This document shows, piece after piece, positions 47,201 through 57,946 of a stretch of 64,000 bases of DNA (position 1 is its first letter; each line of letters starts with the position of its first letter). This DNA comes from Drosophila persimilis (Eukaryota > Arthropoda > Insecta > Diptera > Drosophilidae): NCBI RefSeq assembly GCF_003286085.1, contig NW_020825322.1, positions 806,001 through 870,000 on the forward strand, in the 5' to 3' direction. A program made the translations under genes and the position numbers. The notes beneath the pieces were generated by a model that was not told the DNA's origin, did no database searches, and was given only the letters and a program-made list of their open reading frames with translations.

Positions 47201-47899
47201 TATTATTGTCATTATTTGAATGTTTAGTTTTATGTGCAATTGCAAATATTATATTTTAGTTGTTTTAGACCAAATGTTTCTCCGCAGCGCTACTCTGCAG
47301 CGCTCGGAGCGAAAGTGAAGTGAAAGTGAACGTAAATGAAAACGAAAACAAAAACAAAAACAAAAAAACCAACAAATTTTATTGAATAAATCTTTTGTTG
47401 TTGTGATTTTAATTATAATTTGTATTTGTTTCATTTAATTTGGCATATTTGATGCTTGTATATTTTGCTAGCCCTGATTTTGTGTGAGTATCGATCGATC
47501 TTTCCTTTCGTTTTTTATTATTTTTTCCTTAGGGACAGAGACAGACGGATGCGCGAGGCAGTGCCACAAAAGATCCCCCCACAACACTCGTGCCATCCAT
47601 CCATACAATATTATCTAGTCTATCGTTTGTTAAAGATGATTAATGATTCTTAAGAACTTTTCTAACCGTTTTCTTTGCTTTGTGCTCTCCTTCCCCGCCA
47701 GGTGGAGAATGGCGATCAGCTGGAGACGATCACAATGTCCCCCGGCATGCACCAGATGATGATCCAGGGCGGTCCGGGGCAGGAACCGCAGCTGGTGCAG
47801 GTCGTCAGCCTGAAGGATGCCACACTCCTGAGCAAGGCCATGGAGGCCATCAACTCCGGCAACGTCAAGCCCGAGGATACGATTATAATGGAACAATAG
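41297..47899 (+). CDS. ewg: Erect wing (EWG), NRF-1-family transcription factor, CUG start
   Basis: Exons 41297-42241, 42346-42555, 42816-43265, 44795-44920, 45005-45140, 45206-45327 and 47702-47899 join in phase to give 728 residues, close to my recollection of the D. melanogaster protein. The Gly/Ser-rich N-terminus leads to an acidic patch (SDDDEED), a nuclear-localisation-type KKRKRPH (about 146-152) and the NRF-1 DNA-binding/dimerisation domain to about residue 350 (RKRQQNRLLRKLRGIIYEFTG; WWPKELPWANV; SWTHALRKIV). A Gln/His tract encoded in exon 3 of this list and a conserved activation region (NADGTVSLIQVDP; MQQLQTNSDGTVC) follow. The C-terminus ends EDTIIMEQ. It binds GCGCAYGCGC sites and is needed for flight-muscle and neuronal development. 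Initiation is at CTG 41297 in the strong context CAAACUGG; no ATG exists upstream in frame. Confidence 0.96.
43003..43146 (+). repeat. ewg: CAG/CAA/CAC repeat encoding a Gln/His tract in EWG
   Basis: About 48 codons of almost pure CAG, CAA and CAC, interrupted by His pairs, in the third coding exon. It sits between the DNA-binding domain and the activation region and is probably length-variable between individuals or species. Confidence 0.95.
43266..43586 (+). other. ewg: Intron start of ewg that stays open past the donor
   Basis: The GTAAGT donor at 43266 gives the in-phase junction to 44795. Reading through it, the frame stays open to about 43583. It first shows Ala/Gln-rich, NRF-1-like text (such as AAQTVTAQQIANAQ) and then degenerate Asn/Lys/Leu repeats. 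The first part could be a longer exon variant or a recently lost exon end; the total length fits donor use at 43265 better. Confidence 0.4.
45328..46080 (+). CDS. ewg: Read-through alternative C-terminus of EWG (250 residues)
   Basis: If the GTAGAT donor at 45328 is not used, the EWG frame continues for 250 codons to a TAG at 46078-46080. The extension is Ser/Thr-rich, with His, Asn and Thr runs, and contains a basic block (FAQKRRKPGRSSRKLP) that could be a second nuclear signal. It ends KTIKLENFE. The long open frame in repeat-rich DNA, with a clean ending, suggests a real isoform made when the last intron is retained and an internal poly(A) site is used. This matches the known non-neuronal ewg processing pattern, although the exact isoform here is inferred. 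Confidence 0.6.
   Translation, partial: VDTSATRTSSSASGSQPPATQQSLQCYSLISPGHALLGRRGGGGSGATLGQHHQSLTLQAAPGARYYLAAAPAATTAINHSSSSNHSSSSAGFNIHQNHNHHHHHNNNNNNNNNSTLANNNNNNSGSSSNSNSIKRSLPILLTTPNPNPAAHPTTTSTTTTAATTTRSTRRVAAANKAGPFAQKRRKPGRSSRKLPTKAAGETSASSGSSLPIGSSAASTAAAIRCVDSASLTNMQLQLPAKTIKLENFE
47140..47273 (+). promoter_or_regulatory. ewg: AU-rich element in the last ewg intron, candidate ELAV-responsive region
   Basis: A dense run of U-rich words (TATTTTTTAT, ATTATTATTATT, ATATTTTAGTTG) lies inside intron 45328-47701, upstream of an AATAAA at 47385-47390. In D. melanogaster, ELAV binds U-rich motifs in this same last intron of ewg, blocks 3'-end processing and promotes splicing to the final exon in neurons. 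Position and composition fit; binding here is inferred. Confidence 0.5.
47385..47390 (+). terminator. ewg: Intronic AATAAA in the last ewg intron
   Basis: A canonical AATAAA between the AU-rich block and the final coding exon. It is a candidate for the intronic poly(A) site used when the final exon is not spliced in. Confidence 0.4.
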
Positions 47900-48830
47900 C
47901 TAATGCCCATTGAGGTCATGATCTCTCCGGAACAGAGCCAGGACCCGGAATGATCAGACCTCAACATCCTCTCTCCTCAACCCCAGTCCCCTCCCGTTCT
48001 GTACGCCGTAAGCCGTGAGCCGTGAGCAGCCTCGAGCTGCGTTCCGAGCCAGAATAAGTATTTAATAAGTACCTGAAAGGTGTTGCTAATAAACGAATCT
48101 CTTCTGGACTCGACTCCTCGACGGCGACCGCGTTCGGTTCCCACATCCCCCACATCCATCTCTAGTCACGAATCCATCTAGTCAGGAGAGCAGATTCTGT
48201 GTAAAAAAAAGCTGATCGAACAGCAGTCTAGTCTTCGCATAGGAAATAATCTTTAACTAACTTTAAATCCTTGCATTAACCCCAATTTTTTTTCGAGTGC
48301 TGTTTTTTTTTAGAATGTTTTTGTTTTGTTTTTCATGTGGTCTATAAATAGTTCAATTCAATGCGGGGGAACTTCCCGTCGGGGCCGGATACTCATAGCT
48401 ATATCGTAATATACATATGCCTATATATAAGCATCGTACGTGGTTAACCGAGTGTACAACTCCATATTTGATAGAGGATAGCCGCACACACACGCGTACG
48501 CATATACTCGTATATGGAAGATCAGATCTCTTCCCCGGGGGAAGATCATCGCCAAGATCATTCAGATTAGCCAGATCATCTGGGTCATATATGGGGATAT
48601 GACCTGGGTCATCCAGATAGCGGACCTACATATGGTATGGTGTTTGAGGCGGTTTGCAATAATTAACCAAATGGATATTTAACGAATGAGATTACAAATT
48701 AATTATACAACATAGGAAAACTGAAACCAAATGCAATGTAAACAGACAACATCACTTTAAACTTAATTAAATTACCGAATTAATTAATTATTAACGAATA
48801 AAACCCTACGAATAATTATCGAATAAATCA
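47900..48830 (+). other. ewg: 3' UTR of ewg with several poly(A) signals
   Basis: Non-coding sequence after the TAG at 47897-47899. AATAAA signals occur at 48088-48093, 48797-48802 and 48822-48827, so both a short (about 200 nt) and a long (about 920 nt) 3' UTR are possible. Confidence 0.6.
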
Positions 48831-51828
48831 AAGAAACGGATGGGTCTCCACTGCGAGTATACGATCACATACATACATATGTGGTGAAAATGCTTCACTC
48901 GATGCTCTACAATCGATTGTTTCATTCGATTATCCACGAGTAGTTGTTTCATAAGCCCTGTGCAGGATGTGGCTCTGCTGCTGCTGCTGCTTCTGCTCCC
49001 GGGCCCAGTGAAGCAGGAAGCCGAGTTACGAAATAATTCGGAAACCAGACAGACACAGAGACCAGGGAAGGGGGACGACCGCGTCTTTTACGAGCGATCA
49101 CAATATTTGATCGAATGTCGTCTCTCTCTCTCTCTCTCTTGCTTCAGTTTGAATGCGAAAATTATAGACCCGGCATCCGAGCATTAATGGGAAAGAGGCA
49201 GCATGGAGGTGCAAGCACCATAAATATCATAAGTTCATGGAGGCACGAAACTAGTTTTCCACCTCTTCCGCTCTTCAGCTCACGAATCTGCAGCCCGAAG
49301 GCGGTGCATCCGAATACGAATGACCCGCTGCTCCAGTACACCACAAAATAATGTCTTGTCTGTGGAGTGGAGTGGAGAGCAGCTCGGAGGCGTCTGCAAC
49401 TGCGTCTGCGCCTCGCCAGCTCGCCTGCCCTGCCACAAGCCATAGGTCGAGGTTGTGGTGCTTTCTCGTTGCTTCCCAGTTTCCACTTATGGGCTGTTGT
49501 CTCTCGCTGGGCACACTGGTCGCAAAGCAATTGGAGAGTGGACCTCGGAAACCGGAAAAACGATTGATATCGGTCCTAAGGATATATAAGATATAAAACT
49601 AAGAAAATCATTTAAGTTATTTAAAGGTGCTTGTCTTAAGAATGGTAGCCATGGATTCCATAGAGTACTCCTGAATGAATGGATGGATAAGTATTCAATT
49701 GTGATTCTCTCAATGAGAAGAGCTCCCTTTTTGATGCCATCGCCTCGTGCCTCCACAAGTTACTGGTGGATGGCCACGGTGGATGCGTTTTTTCTCTGCT
49801 GTTAGACAGCCAGCTGTTGTGGCTGTGGCTGTGGCTGTGACTGTGTCCTCGTGCCTCGCTGATCTAATCCGATCCGATCGCTTTTGCCTGCTGAAGCAGA
49901 TGCTCACAGCATGTACGAACAGTGGATGCTGCCCACTTGGCTCGTCTGCGATCTCCTCGAGACCCGTACCATCGCCATCACCACGGTTCCACAGTTCGCC
50001 GCTCGTTTCGCATCTTGGGGCGAGTGCGTCGTGTTGCGTCTTCAGTAACTGCAATTGGTAATGCAACTGCCACTGCCACTGCGTCGTTGGGTCGTTGTTG
50101 CAATTGACGCCAGTTTCTCCTGCACACCTCTCCCCCACCCACTGACAGCCACCTGCCCCTTCCGCAGGGATCTCCGCTAGATTGTGTAATAGATGCTGAT
50201 GAGGAGATTTATGGGGCTGGGTATTAGTGTCGCCCGCCGCTCACGTTGCACTTTCGTTGGAAATTATCGCATCTGTAATTAGTGGAGTGCCACTAGTGCC
50301 ACGCCTTAAAAACACTTTTTGCCCAAACCTCTTAATGAGAGGAAAGAGAGTGCCACATGTGTGATGGAATCTCGTTGTTAACTTAATGTTAAATGATGTA
50401 GCTTCGTGGGAGTATGCATAACCCATCGATTTCTACAGACCCAGTAACAGTTATCCCAGCCTCGAGCAGTGTTGTCGGTCAAAGGCATACAATAGCTAAG
50501 GATTGCCACAGGGATAACATTCTGAAGTCCAACAATTTATACAGAGCAAAACCACTCATTACTTTTGCCCTCAGAAGATATTTCCACCTGCCCTATTACA
50601 ATCTTCCGACAAAAAATTAGACCTAGAACAAATCCCGAAAGGTTACACCAAGAAAATAAACCACTAAAACGTAACATTTGTTTCTTTACAATTTATTTTT
50701 TATCCAATTGGATGCATTCTAGCATAGCCTTTGGCAAAAATATTCTCCTCAGGCAGGACTGAACTTCATATTTATTTAGGCACTCTGGATAGGCAAACTG
50801 GAGTATTCCTTGGTATCATCATCATTCTGGTAGCACAAATATTCGCTGTCTTGTTGTCTCGATCGATTTTGGCTGGTCACACCTCTGCTGGTGCCCAGTA
50901 TGGCCAATCTATTCCGATCTTTTGGAACACATTTTAGATGTGGACCATTGGGGATTTCGGTGGGTTTTCGGTGGCTTTTGGTCTGTTGGTGTGGCTAATG
51001 TGGATACGTCACGCCCGAATGGTTAATGGATGGATGCTGGGTCTGAGATCGGGCATGGGGGATCGGTGTCTGGCTGGCTTTGTCATCGTTTTGGGGCAAA
51101 TTGCAAATGATCGGCCCATTACGGGCAGACCCCCAGATGCAAATCAAATAATGTCAGCGGCAGTGGCAGCAACAGCAGCTAGTTGCAAGCTGCAAGTTGC
51201 AAGTTGGGCCGATGTGGCTGCTGCTTCGACTGCCGCATGGATTATGTAATGGGAAAGGTGCAGCAACTGCTTAGTTTAGTCGGACTGTTCGGGAGATGCT
51301 ATGCTCATGCTGATGCTACACAAACGAACCACCGCTCGACCGGCCACACAGCAACACAGCCACAATCTGTTGCAGATGCGACAAACGAATGGAGTCACCG
51401 TTATGAGTTGTCTGTAACTTGTGGACAGAGAGTCGCCGCCTCACTTTCGCCTGCCGCCTACCGCCTGGCGTCTGCTGAGTGCTGCTTGTCCCATTCCATT
51501 GCATCTCATCTACATCCACATCCCAAGCCCCTATCCCTACCGCCTAATGGCAATGATGATGATGCGGCAGCATTTGGGCCACATTGTAGCAACTGTTGGC
51601 TGGCAGAGCCAACCATCTCCGCTATCCACCATCCACCATCCACCATATGCCACATGCCACTTGCCATCTGCAACAACCGCACCGCACTCCGATTCGAACA
51701 GTGAGCGTGGAAAATCGTTGCTTTTTCAGCATTTCGGCAGTGCTTTTCCGGTTAACGCTCGTGGGGCTATGCAGACTCAGCCACAGTGCCAGCCACAGCC
51801 ACAGCATCTCGGTTCAGCTGGGTCTGGG
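48831..51828. other. Intergenic region between ewg and the glycine-rich genes
   Basis: No supported gene. It contains a CTG run near 48976-48998, a CT repeat at 49122-49140 and TGGCTG-type repeats near 49818-49840. The open frames are repeat-driven and have no convincing splice context. Confidence 0.5.
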
Positions 51829-51866
51829 TATAAAAGCCTCGGTCGCCGGTGGTGGTCATGTCAGTT
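51829..51866 (+). promoter_or_regulatory. TATA/Inr promoter of glycine-rich gene 1
   Basis: TATAAAAG at 51829-51836, then TCAGTT at 51861-51866, a consensus fly initiator. Predicted start is A51863, 72 bases before the ATG. The arrangement is nearly the same as in the second glycine-rich gene at 54898-54936. Confidence 0.75.
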
Positions 51867-51934
51867 GTGGATCCGCGGCGTTTCAACAGAGCGTATTCAA
51901 GACAGCGCAGTACTTACTCGAAGCGTTCCCAGCA

Positions 51935-52797
51935 ATGAAAGTACGTGGACTCGATTCGGCAGGATTTTGGAATATCCCAAATATCACGCATACGCAACGT
52001 TGCGTTCCCTGATTATCCCTTATCCCTTATCCTTTATTCCTTCTCCCCTTTGTTCTTTTTGTTGTTTTGTTGATTTTTTTGAGTGGAGCCCTTGCTTATT
52101 GCTGGCTATCTGTGTCTCTGTCTTGCAGGCCTTTGTGTGTCTCCTGCTCATCGGAGCGGCCAGCGTGACGGCCAAACCGAAGCCTGGCGGCAGTAGCGGC
52201 GGAGGAGGTGGCTGGTCCTCGAGTGGTGGCGGCAGCGGAGGAGGAGGTGGTGGCTGGTCCTCGAGCGGTGGAGGAGGCGGTGGCCATGGAGGCGGGGGAG
52301 GTGGTGATATCCAGATAATCAAAGTGATCACTGAGAGCGGAGGAGGCGGAGGCGGCGGCGGTGGAGGCTGGCAATCTGGAGGAGGAGGCGGAGGAGGAGG
52401 AGACTGGTCATCTGGCGGAGGAGGTGGTGGAGGAGGAGGCTGGTCATCTGGCGGAGGCGGAGGTGGCGGTGGTGGAGATGTCAAGCTCATCAAGATCATT
52501 AGCCTGGGTGGAGGCGGCGGCGGTGGCGGTGGACACGGCGGTGGCGGAGGCGGAGGAGGCTGGTCGTCCGGCGGTGGCGGAGGAGGAGGAGGCTGGTCGT
52601 CCGGCGGTGGCGGAGGAGGCGGCGGTCATGGAGGTGGCGGCGGCGGCAGTACCAAGGTCATCAAGATCATCAAGCTGAGCAGCGGAGGAGGCGGCGGTGG
52701 TGGCCATGGAGGTGGTGGAGGCGGCGGCGGAGGAGGCTGGTCCTCAGGGGGAGGTGGTGGCGGCGGTGGCTGGCAACCAGCCGGCGGCTGGGCCTAA
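51935..52797 (+). CDS. Secreted glycine-rich protein 1 with three Lys/Ile strand motifs
   Basis: Exon 1 encodes only Met-Lys (51935-51940); after a 188-bp intron (GTACGT donor, CTTGCAG acceptor), exon 2 (52129-52797) completes 224 residues. Signal peptide: MKAFVCLLLIGAASVTA. The mature protein is almost wholly Gly with WSS, WQ and HG punctuation. It is interrupted by three short hydrophobic-basic segments at regular intervals: DIQIIKVITE, DVKLIKIISL and STKVIKIIKLSS. The end is GWQPAGGWA. A two-codon first exon before the signal peptide is typical of insect cuticle and small secreted protein genes. The likely role is a cuticle, silk-like or egg/matrix component; this is inference. A candidate AATAAA is at 53037-53042. 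GC content is far above the neighbours because of Gly codons. Confidence 0.88.
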
Positions 52798-54897
52798 GAC
52801 TGAACTGAATCCGCACCTCATCTGATCCTGCCCCAAAGTCCGAGCAGGAGACGGAGCTGGAGTCGGATCAGATCGGGGCCAGCAGAGCAGTCTGTAAATA
52901 CTGTAAATATCCAATAATCGTTCTGTTTTTTTTTGTTTTCCTGAAATGTTACTAAATTATGACTCAATTATATAGCAAATTGCATTTGCTTGGCAAACGT
53001 TTTGCATTATATTCTTGGAACATGGCCAATAGAAGCAATAAATCTCGACCCAACTGTTATCCTTGTCTTGTTCTCTCCAAGATCATCCTGGGACCAATCA
53101 GAAGATCGGAGTACAGCTATACAGCTGTGGTGAGGGGGTATGTAACCATCTAGACCATGGTACGCGTACTGTGGATTCATTTACAGCTCTAGTTCGGCTA
53201 TTCGATTGCCAGTCGGCTGGTGGAATCCAGAAAAAAGCCGTCAAAGAGTCATGCCATTTGCTGATCTGACAATGAGAGGCTCCAGTGCGTATGGTGGTCT
53301 CGGGAGGAGCGGAACAGAAGGGATAGTTGAATCGCATCCCCTTAAATACTCGTATGTTGTCTCATTATTGCCATAGTTGGTTCGGTGGCGATCAAGCATA
53401 AAGTCATACTAAAGCCATTCGGACTATGCAGGTCAGGTCAGCCGATGTTGCCCACTAAAAGGTCATGGAGAAAGATCTGAGTCGCGATGGTTTTTCGATC
53501 CTGGAGAGAGCAGAGAGATGTACGAGGCGACATCTGCACCATCCTAGGACTGGATAGTTCCTCTCTATCTGGAGCTCTTCACAAGGGGCCCAGGGATATA
53601 ATTATTAAAAATTGCATACTGAATATAAAATAAACAGGTAATTTAATTCACCAAGGCTCAGGCTCAGACGACACCATTTTGGATCAGATTGGTATAAAGA
53701 TCCAATCGCAATCCAATCCAATCAGCACGGAATGCTCATACATCACTATGTACGATAGTTATAACCTGCGAGACAGTCAGAATTTCTTCGGTTTGTTGAC
53801 TTCAATTTGGGTTTTTACGTGTCCGCCGATACAGTTGATTAGTTTTAAAATTATTATCTAACTTGTGTAATGTGCTAAATATGAGGACTTCTCTTCATTT
53901 TTCATTGGGAGCTTCATAAATAAGTCTTCAGTTGTCCTTAGTAATTTAAAAAAAAATCAAATTTTAATTATTTTATATTCAGTATGTAATATTTAGTAAT
54001 TCTGCCCCTTCGGACCATTACCAAAAGGTCTTGATAGAGCTCGGTTTAGGATGATATCTCGCATGAGTGAGGGACCATCACCGTCAACACCTAAATGAAT
54101 GAGTGAGCGATATTATAATATATTCAAGTAAGGATATGCACACACATTGAGCACTAAATTATCCCTCAGGCTCAGACCGCAGCCGTGCCAGCAGAGGGAG
54201 GCCAAAAAAGACTTATGTCAGCCTGAAGGGCTTGTTGCACTAGCTTAAACCATTAAATTGTGCTGTAGGATTAGTTTCTGGCTACAATGGTGTCAATAAA
54301 TAAATATGTAAATGATTCTTCACCAGTAGAGTTGGCACGCGAGGTGGACAGGTTGATTTGGCGGGCAAGGGGAACTATCCGGTCCTGGTATCGACAGTTA
54401 GCCTACGATGACGACACGAAAACAGGCCAAAACATAACAGTTCCGCATGTTTTCATCCTTATAAAATTTATATTTTTATAGAGCATAAACACTAGGAATT
54501 TTTGTTGTAATTTTTAGCCAATTGTGGCAACCGTGCTCCGAACGAATCTGCTACGATTGCGCCGAGTCGTCGTTCTAGAGGGTACCAAGAGCTATGTATG
54601 AAAATAGTTTGATGATAAATGACACAGCTGCAGAGAGCTGAGGCAAGTGCCAGGCCGAGGGCGACTGTGGCACATAATTAATGAAGAGACAGTGGCTCAA
54701 CAGATTACAAGTGGGCAGTGTGGCCCCATGTGCTGCAGTTGGCAGTGAAGGCAGTGCTTGGCATTTGCCTGCTCAAGATCAATGGCATTGGGATTGGGAC
54801 GGGCCGAGGGCCTCAGATTAATCAGCTTATGCTGAACCAGGTTCCGGATGCAGAAGCATGACTCGGTTGGATTGGGAGTGACTGCTATAGCGAATGC
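52798..54897. other. Spacer between the two glycine-rich genes
   Basis: Apart from the probable 3' UTR of glycine-rich gene 1 (to about 53.06 kb), this is AT-rich with only short open frames, none with splice or promoter support. Nothing else is identified. Confidence 0.5.
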
Positions 54898-54936
54898 TAT
54901 ATAAGCGCTGTTCTGGGCCGGAATGGAGCATCAGTT
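54898..54936 (+). promoter_or_regulatory. TATA/Inr promoter of glycine-rich gene 2
   Basis: TATATAAG at 54898-54905 and initiator TCAGTTT from 54931. Predicted start is A54933, 75 bases upstream of the ATG at 55008. Confidence 0.75.
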
Positions 54937-55007
54937 TCGGCGGAGTCAAGCATCCAGCAGCAAGCTTCCGACACGACACGGAGTTCCTTTTATCAGTTCG
55001 ATTCATC

Positions 55008-55373
55008 ATGCGGTACGCCCTACTCGTTGTGTTCCTGTGCGGACTCCTCTTCGCCTTTGTCTCGGCTGGCGGTGGCGGCCAGGGAGGTTGGCAGAGGAGC
55101 GGAGGCGGTGGTGGCGGCCAGGGAGGTTGGCAGAAGAGCGGAGGCGGTGGTGGCGGCCAAGGAGGCTGGCAGCAAGGTGGCGGCGGTGGAGGCGGCCAGG
55201 GTGGTTGGCAAAAGAGCGGAGGCGGTGGTGGCGGCCAGGGAGGTTGGCAGAAGAGCGGAGGCGGTGGTGGCGGTCAAGGAGGCTGGCAGCAAGGTGGTGG
55301 AGGTGGTGGCAAGCACGGAAGCGGCGGCGGCGGTGGCCAGGGAGGTGCCAAACATGGCGGTGGCGGATGGTAA
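55008..55373 (+). CDS. Secreted glycine-rich protein 2 with GGQGGWQ tandem repeats
   Basis: Single-exon frame of 121 residues from ATG 55008, chosen because it gives a clean signal peptide (MRYALLVVFLCGLLFAFVSA) and sits correctly behind the TATA/Inr promoter. The mature part is six copies of a roughly 13-residue unit, GGGGGGQGGWQ plus KS, RS or QG. The third and sixth units share the QG ending and the first, second, fourth and fifth end in KS/RS, so it looks like a duplicated three-unit block. The tail is KHG- and GGGW-rich. It resembles glycine-rich cuticle or antimicrobial-type secreted proteins; the function is unknown. AATAAA at 55515-55520 ends the transcript. It lies in tandem with glycine-rich gene 1 and shares promoter spacing, suggesting common regulation. 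Confidence 0.9.
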   Translation: MRYALLVVFLCGLLFAFVSAGGGGQGGWQRSGGGGGGQGGWQKSGGGGGGQGGWQQGGGGGGGQGGWQKSGGGGGGQGGWQKSGGGGGGQGGWQQGGGGGGKHGSGGGGGQGGAKHGGGGW

Positions 55374-55514
55374 TAGATATCCAGCCAGTCCGTCGCGACC
55401 CCACAATTAAACGAAACCCACGATCACCTTCCAGCGATTGCCCCGGCCAAGATCTGTTCCCAGCACACCCTTCTCATATCTTTTGTTCTGATTTATCCTG
55501 TTTCTAATTGTATT

Positions 55515-55520
55515 AATAAA
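55515..55520 (+). terminator. Polyadenylation signal of glycine-rich gene 2
   Basis: Canonical AATAAA 140 bases after the stop codon of the gene. Confidence 0.75.
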
Positions 55521-55559
55521 GAAAGCTCTGTTTAGCATTGTACAATCTAAAAGTAACGT

Positions 55560-57946
55560 TAATTCAGTCTATCGATCTCCCGGGAAGAATATCGTCTGAG
55601 CAACGATTAACGCAAATATGAGCAGCGCCAACCTATCGATAGGCCGCCCAGTCAACCGAAATTCAAATGCATGGAAACGCTCGCGGCTTAGACTCGTTTG
55701 CTTATCATTCTTTTATTATTCGTATTTATAGTATTATTTCGTCTGACTTGATCGCTTTCTTGCGCTTGCGTTTGCGTTTTGGGTTACTTATAAATGGTTT
55801 ACTGGCATTCTTTCCCATACAGTGGCTTTTAGACCGTGGCTGTTCTCTGTTTTGCAATCTGCTTAAGCATATTCTCGCCTTGCTTTCTCTCTTTTTTTTA
55901 TATTATTTCTTCTTTAAGGTAATTTTGTTTAGTTTTGCTACGCCACACATATACACACATACAACGTACTAAATTTTTGCATTTGTATTTTATTTATTAC
56001 TGTTTTGTTGTTTTTGTTTTCGTTTTTGTATTGGTTGTCGTTTGATTTATTTTGTTTTTCTCATGTTTCGTATTTATTTTATTTGTTTATTTCATTTAGT
56101 TTCATTTGGAATGCGTATAAATAAAAACTTAAACAGATTTACTGCACACACATTTATTTATACGTTTATACGTTGTTGACTACAAAAAAAAAAAAATATT
56201 TCCAATTTAATTATATGTATATATATATATACTATATATATATATATATATAGATTTTTGTTTCGCTCGTAGAATCTTTCAAGTGTTTAACATTGTGTTA
56301 CATACATATACCCGCACTCGTAGCCTTTTTCCCCAATCCTTTGCTACCTTCAATTGCAATTCAATATAAAATCCATTTTGCCGCCGCCAGATGTTGCACT
56401 TGGCATACATATGTATGTATACTCGTACCTGTACCTGCACTCGTACTCGTACTCGTATTCATAGTCGTATTCGTAGTGTATATGTATATATTTCTATATA
56501 GTATATTTCATCAAAATATGTATTCATGCCTAAAACCTGCAACTATTCCGGTCTCGTTAGTGGTTTGGCTGTGGGAAACCAACTCTCTTACTCTTTCGTT
56601 TCTTTGTTATCTAGACGATTTTTGTTTGTTTGTTTTTTGTATAGTTTACGATAATTAATTACAACAACATTTACTTTTGTATTTTCGATTGATGCTTAGC
56701 CTAATGCATTTCCCATTCCCTTCCTTCGGCCCCTCAATCATCATCATTATCAATTTCATCATCGATTTCATCCTCAATCGCTTTTCATTCGATTACTTGT
56801 TTGGTTTTTATTTTTACAGTGCTTAAAGTTCGCTACGGCTTCGCTCGTGGAGTGTATCCTTTAGCTCGATCTATCATCATCTATCATCCATCACCCATCC
56901 TTTACCCTCCTCCCTCTCCCTCTTTCTTTCTGTTTTTTTTTTTTTTTTTGGCAATGACTTACTGATTTTGTTGTCTCTCTTTCTCTCGTTTCAAAGCTTT
57001 GTTACTTCGTTACTTTAGTTAAGAGTTAAATGGTTTTGGAAGTAAGCTTCGTTCTTCGTTCGTCTATAAGTTATGTATAGTATGTATATCGGTATCTGTA
57101 TAAAGTAAATAGATTACGTAATTGCAACATATGCATCTGATTCTCTACGCACTCCTTCCACTCCTTCCACTCCGTCCTCCCATCACCTTTCCTATTTTCC
57201 CGCCGTACGGATTGTTCTGGCTCTGTTAACATTTTGGATGTGGATTCGATTCGATTGGTTTGTTTTTTTTTGTTTTGTGGTCGCTTATGGTAGTATTATT
57301 ACACAATTTATTGGGTCTGCTCTTCAGGTCTTCAGGCTTCTGGCCCTTCTGGCCTTAGATTTTTTTTGTAATTTGCTAATTTACATTTTCGATTGGCCCT
57401 CAGAAATTAAGAAAGTGCACGGAGACCAAAAAAAAAAAAAAAAAAAAAAAAACAAATATACATGCATACTCGTACGATATATGTATGTATATATACTATA
57501 TATTATGTATTGTATATAAGTTAGTGTTTAAAAAAAAGATGGAACAATAATGGTTAATCGAACAACAATTTCGTTAACATAAGTACATAGTAGGGGGACG
57601 TACAATAGAATTGGTATGGGAATGGGAGGTGCTTTCAAAACAGTTCAAAGAGTAAAACTAAAAATGAAAAAAAATACAAAAAAAAACACGAGGAAATTTG
57701 CAAACAGATAATATAAATATTTATGGGTTGGGGATATACAATACAGAGATATAGGGGTCGGTAGATGCAGAGTGTGGGCGGTACTTCTCCGAGGGACTGG
57801 AGCTGGACCCTGGGCCTGGGCATGGCTGATGGCTCGTTGGAAATTTGTATTTACAAAGACTGCGGGAGTGGCAGGAGTTGGAGTTGCGCTTGCAGTTTGA
57901 GTTGGGATTGGATGCTGGTGGAGGGGGGCCGGGTTCCAGTGAATCC
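55560..57946 (-). other. sdt: Probable 3' UTR of stardust and intergenic tail
   Basis: On the minus strand this is A-rich, non-coding text directly downstream of the sdt stop. Several minus-strand AATAAA signals occur, the nearest good one at 57307-57312. It contains an A homopolymer (plus strand) at about 57428-57451, a T run near 56935-56950 and a TA repeat at 56216-56250. The boundary with the glycine-rich gene is not clear. Confidence 0.45.

Noticed and set aside
52020-52499. Proline-rich minus-strand frame
   Set aside because: It is the reverse complement of the Gly codons of glycine-rich gene 1, which has a promoter, signal peptide and splice sites on the plus strand.
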